Shown one piece after another: positions 50,534-53,475 of a DNA stretch of 53,475 nucleotides (its first letter is position 1; each line of letters opens with the position of its first letter). Location: positions 1 through 53,475 of the forward strand of contig JAEEOJ010000025.1 of NCBI GenBank assembly GCA_016284175.1, in the 5' to 3' direction. The DNA is from Lachnospiraceae bacterium (lineage in GTDB: Bacteria > Bacillota > Clostridia > Lachnospirales > Lachnospiraceae). Both the position numbers and the translations under genes were made by a program. The notes beneath the pieces are model-generated. The model was not told where the DNA came from. It worked only from the letters and a program-made list of their open reading frames with translations, and ran no database searches.

Positions 50534-51808
50534 TTATTTTATGGAATCGATTACCCAGTCGGCATCTTCCATTTTGTATGCATTGCCACATGCGGGGCAG
50601 TTTTTATGCTTGTAGGCGTTAAAGCTTACACCGCAGGTCGGACACATAAACTTGGAAATCGAGAATGCAAGATCGTTTTTCTTCGAAAGATTTTTTCTCA
50701 TATTCACATGGAATATTCTCTCGCTTTCCCTCGCTTTTCCGTTTGATTCTCTTAAAACTTCTGTATATACATCCGCCGATACATAGGCAATATCATTTCT
50801 TACTTCAACAGATTTAAAGTCCATCGCTCCCCTGAAGAATACATCGACGATATCCTTCATTTCCGAAGGCAACGCCTCGCCCTCATAGAAAGGAAGTTCC
50901 CTTGCGTCTTCGCTGTAGATTGCGGACTTCATCTTCGCAACGGTCTGACTCATGAAATATTCCTGCATATAATCCTGACCGTATTTTTTCAGTTCTTCTT
51001 CGAATTTTTTATGCGATGCGAAAGTCGCAAGAAGCGGAGCTGACTTGGCTGCACCTATTAAAAGATTTCCAAATAGTATTAATCCGCCGATTATAAGTCC
51101 CATGATGGGCGCGGTGAAAATGCCCTGTCCCAAAGCACCCAGGGGAAGCATAAGCATCTGCATAATCTTTGTCGGATCTACCTTCATCATGGCCATTATA
51201 ACGGCCGCGATAACTGCGATAACAAGTGCTGCGACGGGAACCGCAACGATTAATACACCCGCGGTAATTGCGGAAACGATTAAGTAAAACTTAAGCATTT
51301 CCTTTTTTTCTTTGGAGTAATCCTCAACGATATTGTACGACGTTACCTTCGGATACAGCTCATCCATCTTAAAAGAAGTACCGCAGTAAGGACAACCTTC
51401 CGTAAGCGCCTTGATTTTCTCGGGATTACCGCAGTTTGGACAGTTGTATATTTCTTCTCCCATGTTCTGACCGTTTAAGTAATTAATTACAACCGACCAG
51501 ACATCTGCATTCATTTTCTTTTTATTTATTCTTTTACCGTTCTTTTGAAGAAGGCGCGTATATTTCGTGGTGCTGGTCCACATCTTCGCAACGTAATGTT
51601 CGTCCTTTGCTTCGCGGGCCATTTCTTTTCCTTCGGGGTTATGTCCTCTCGGAGTAAACTCATAATCAAGCAAAAGACCTTTTTTTCTGAGACGGTCCTT
51701 TTGAATATCAACGTAATTCTGAACTTCCCTGTCACAGGTATTAAGCTTTCTGTCAGTGCTTAACGCATCTGAGAGTTCCGAAAGAAACATCTGCTGAATA
51801 TTTGCCAT
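50534..51808 (-). CDS. Zinc-ribbon membrane protein with Tim44-like domain
   Basis: This 424-aa protein has an N-terminal soluble part, a four-Cys zinc ribbon (CPNCGNPEKI and CPYCGTSF, about 125-150), two or three membrane segments (about 180-260) and a Tim44-like domain (FFRGAMDFKSVEVRNDIAYV). It ends in a second four-Cys ribbon (CPTCGVSF, CPACGNAY). I start it at 51808 (GGGAGAGG before the ATG), so 72 codons of a longer open frame are rejected. Function unknown; similar architectures are linked to membrane stress proteins. Confidence 0.8.
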   Translation of the reverse strand: MANIQQMFLSELSDALSTDRKLNTCDREVQNYVDIQKDRLRKKGLLLDYEFTPRGHNPEGKEMAREAKDEHYVAKMWTSTTKYTRLLQKNGKRINKKKMNADVWSVVINYLNGQNMGEEIYNCPNCGNPEKIKALTEGCPYCGTSFKMDELYPKVTSYNIVEDYSKEKKEMLKFYLIVSAITAGVLIVAVPVAALVIAVIAAVIMAMMKVDPTKIMQMLMLPLGALGQGIFTAPIMGLIIGGLILFGNLLIGAAKSAPLLATFASHKKFEEELKKYGQDYMQEYFMSQTVAKMKSAIYSEDARELPFYEGEALPSEMKDIVDVFFRGAMDFKSVEVRNDIAYVSADVYTEVLRESNGKARESERIFHVNMRKNLSKKNDLAFSISKFMCPTCGVSFNAYKHKNCPACGNAYKMEDADWVIDSIK

Positions 51809-52015
51809 AATCCTCTCCCTTCTTTTACACAAACACAGTTTCAATATTATATTAAAACAGAACTTTATTTGTATATACACATATTTAAGCAGTAAAAATA
51901 TGCCTAATTCTCTGTATGAGTGAAATAATCTTCCCGCATACACTATTTTTATAATTCGTTTTTCTATGCTATAATTATTCGGCAAACACGAATTAATATG
52001 CAGGAAGTAACTTGA

Positions 52016-52696
52016 ATGAATCACACAATACTAATTATAGATGACGACGAAAACATAGGCAATATGCTTAATGAAGCTCTCATAAAAGAGGGCTATGAAG
52101 TTCTTCGTGCTTATTCGGGCACAGAGGCTTTAATGGTGCTTGAAAAAAGCCGTCCCGACTTGGTGCTCTTGGATCTTATGCTGCCCGGACTCTCGGGTGA
52201 GGAAGTGCTTCCCAAGCTAAAAGGAATTCCCGTCATCATTGTCAGTGCCAAAACGGATATCGACCATAAAGTAAGGCTTTTATACGAAGGCGCGAGCGAC
52301 TACATCACCAAGCCCTTTGTAATATCGGAGCTTATGGCACGCATTGCGGCTCTTTTACGATTGTCAGCAATCACAGGGCAAAGCAGTGCGGAAGTTGACG
52401 AAGCATGCATTACCGTGGGTGATATTACATTAAACAACAGCCTTTACATTGTAACCATCGGCAAAACCGAAGTCCCTCTTACAAGGACCGAAGCTGCGAT
52501 TCTTAATATCCTGATGATTAATTCGGGCCGTCCCGTAGGGCGAAGCACTATCCTTGACAGAATCGCCGACAGCACTCCGGACTGTACCGAAAGGTCTTTA
52601 AAACAGCACATCAGCAATATTCGTAAAAAACTCGAAGCAGTTGACGGAATCGATCATATAGAAGCGGTGTACGGAATAGGGTTTAAGTTCTCGTAA
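52016..52696 (+). CDS. OmpR-family response regulator
   Basis: This 226-aa protein has a receiver domain (residues 4-115: acidic pair DDDE at 9-12, phospho-Asp D53 in LLLDLMLPG, Lys in YITKPF) and a winged-helix effector (about 130-226) ending in VYGIGFKF. It is followed by an ABC ATPase gene, a pairing typical of antibiotic-peptide response modules, though no sensor kinase gene is seen before the window ends. A TATAAT (51970-51975) lies 40 bp ahead, but the -35 is weak. Confidence 0.92.
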   Translation: MNHTILIIDDDENIGNMLNEALIKEGYEVLRAYSGTEALMVLEKSRPDLVLLDLMLPGLSGEEVLPKLKGIPVIIVSAKTDIDHKVRLLYEGASDYITKPFVISELMARIAALLRLSAITGQSSAEVDEACITVGDITLNNSLYIVTIGKTEVPLTRTEAAILNILMINSGRPVGRSTILDRIADSTPDCTERSLKQHISNIRKKLEAVDGIDHIEAVYGIGFKFS

Positions 52697-52702
52697 GGGA
52701 AA

Positions 52703-52714
52703 GAGCCAGGCACC
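52703..52714. repeat. GAGCCAGGCACC single repeat unit
   Basis: A single copy of the REP-like unit GAGCCAGGCACC, 6 bp after the response-regulator stop. It matches the two-unit element at 29398-29427. Confidence 0.55.
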
Positions 52715-52737
52715 GGAAATGTAAAAAGTCGGAAATC

Positions 52738-52777
52738 TTGACGATTTCTTGACTTTTTTTTGTTCGCTTTCTTGACC
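52738..52777 (+). promoter_or_regulatory. TTGAC direct repeats before the ABC gene
   Basis: TTGAC occurs at 52738, 52749 and 52772 (start-to-start 11 and 23 bp, about one and two helical turns) ahead of a possible -10 TATTAT (52787-52792). This looks like a binding site for an OmpR-type regulator, such as the one encoded next to it. Confidence 0.45.
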
Positions 52778-52829
52778 TTAATCAGATATTATTCTTTCAG
52801 CATAAAAAAGCAGAAAGGTGAAAAAAATA

Positions 52830-53475
52830 ATGGAATCAGTTTTTAAATGCGAAAACCTTTGCAAAAAATACGGTAAGTTTACCGCCCTCAACAATCTGAA
52901 TATGGAAATTCCCAAAGGAGCCATTTACGGATTCGTAGGTAAAAACGGAGCAGGCAAAACGACCTTAATCCGTATTTTATGCGGTCTTCAGAAGCCCACA
53001 TCAGGCTCTTTTACACTGATGGGCAAATCCTTTAACGATAAAGAAATTTACAAAGAAAGAAAGAGACTCGGAGCTGTTGTTGAAACTCCCGCCATCTACA
53101 AAGACATGACTGCAAAAGACAATCTCATTCAGCAGTATCTCATGCTCGGTCTCCCCGATTTTAAGGGAATCGACGAACTCTTAAATCTCGTCGGCCTGCC
53201 TAATACCGGCAGCAAAAAAGCACGTAACTTCTCACTCGGTATGAAGCAGCGTCTCGGTCTTGCCATGGCACTCTGCGGAAATCCCGATTTTATCATACTC
53301 GATGAGCCCACCAACGGTCTCGATCCCCAGGGTATCATCGAAATCAGAGAATTAATTATAAGATTAAACCGCGAAAAAAATATCACATTCTTAATCTCCA
53401 GCCACATCCTCGATGAGCTTTCGCGTATTGCAACACATTACGGATTCATCGACAAAGGGCACCTTGTGCGTCAGA
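52830..53475 (+). CDS. BcrA-like ABC transporter ATPase, 3' end cut by window
   Basis: The frame opens at 52830 (AAAGGTG about 9 nt ahead) and runs to the last base, so the C-terminus is missing. The 215 visible residues show Walker A GKNGAGKTT (37-45), the signature as SLGMKQRLG (135-143; the bacitracin/lantibiotic-type form), Walker B FIILDEPTNGLDP (154-166) and the switch His in SSHIL. Such ATPases power export or removal of peptide antibiotics and usually pair with a membrane permease. The upstream response regulator suggests it is induced by such a drug. Confidence 0.92.
   Translation, partial: MESVFKCENLCKKYGKFTALNNLNMEIPKGAIYGFVGKNGAGKTTLIRILCGLQKPTSGSFTLMGKSFNDKEIYKERKRLGAVVETPAIYKDMTAKDNLIQQYLMLGLPDFKGIDELLNLVGLPNTGSKKARNFSLGMKQRLGLAMALCGNPDFIILDEPTNGLDPQGIIEIRELIIRLNREKNITFLISSHILDELSRIATHYGFIDKGHLVRQ

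Noticed and set aside
51809-52024. 72-codon N-terminal extension of the zinc-ribbon gene
   Set aside because: A strong GGGAGAGG site lies before the ATG at 51808, and the extension overlaps the promoter and start of the divergent response-regulator gene.

Overview
The window looks like chromosomal DNA of a low-to-moderate GC Firmicute, most probably a Lachnospiraceae member (Butyrivibrio/Roseburia-like; this is inference). Pointers are the block lysS-greA-dusB-coaX, a DUF6145-like protein, HemZ, lysA-deoC, a DUF368 transporter, SleB-type cell-wall hydrolase, strong AGGAG ribosome sites and lipoprotein-rich intergenic neighbours. Almost everything is on the minus strand. No rRNA, tRNA, CRISPR array, integrase or transposase gene was seen, and no stretch above about 300 bases lacks a gene.

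Layout. (1) 1-2445: 3' part of a phosphoribosyltransferase (+), a MerR/TipA-type regulator with a 19-bp-spacer promoter, an HD hydrolase and a HIT protein. (2) 2496-24230: a visibly AT-richer accessory (defence) island. From its left end it holds a minimal DnaG-like primase core paired with a DnaE-like protein that has lost its catalytic aspartates; a four-gene operon of WYL regulator, PD-(D/E)XK protein, beta-CASP metallo-beta-lactamase and second PD-(D/E)XK protein, bounded by a strong terminator; an orphan 124-aa protein; a Nudix hydrolase; a SHOCT membrane protein; and a ten-gene, tightly packed operon (HTH, Vsr-like nuclease, Z1 ATPase, MORC/MutL-like GHKL ATPase, two unknown proteins, DUF4420-type PD-(D/E)XK nuclease, C5 cytosine methyltransferase, McrB-like and McrC-like proteins). 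That operon joins two known restriction designs (MORC-Z1-Vsr and LlaJI/McrBC-like) around one methyltransferase.

(3) 24396-36413: accessory metabolic and envelope genes: two membrane proteins, LdhA-type D-lactate dehydrogenase, alpha/beta hydrolase, a small-molecule kinase, a HAD-like protein behind a LexA-box promoter, a lysophospholipid acyltransferase, a TetR-controlled aldo/keto reductase-CMD-flavodoxin lipoprotein operon with twin operators, and three consecutive lipoproteins. REP-like repeats cluster here, one abutting a 24-codon remnant of the acyltransferase gene. (4) 36653-51808: core genes: acetyltransferase, lysS, greA, dusB, coaX, argF, SleB-like hydrolase, PHP phosphoesterase, DUF368 transporter, deoC, lysA, hemZ (with an in-frame REP-like insertion) and a zinc-ribbon/Tim44-like membrane protein. 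(5) 52016-end: an OmpR-type response regulator and the start of a BcrA-like ABC ATPase cut by the window end.

The most promising undescribed systems are the WYL/PD-(D/E)XK/beta-CASP operon and the primase-core plus catalytically altered DnaE pair. All calls rest on reading the sequence; no database search was possible.
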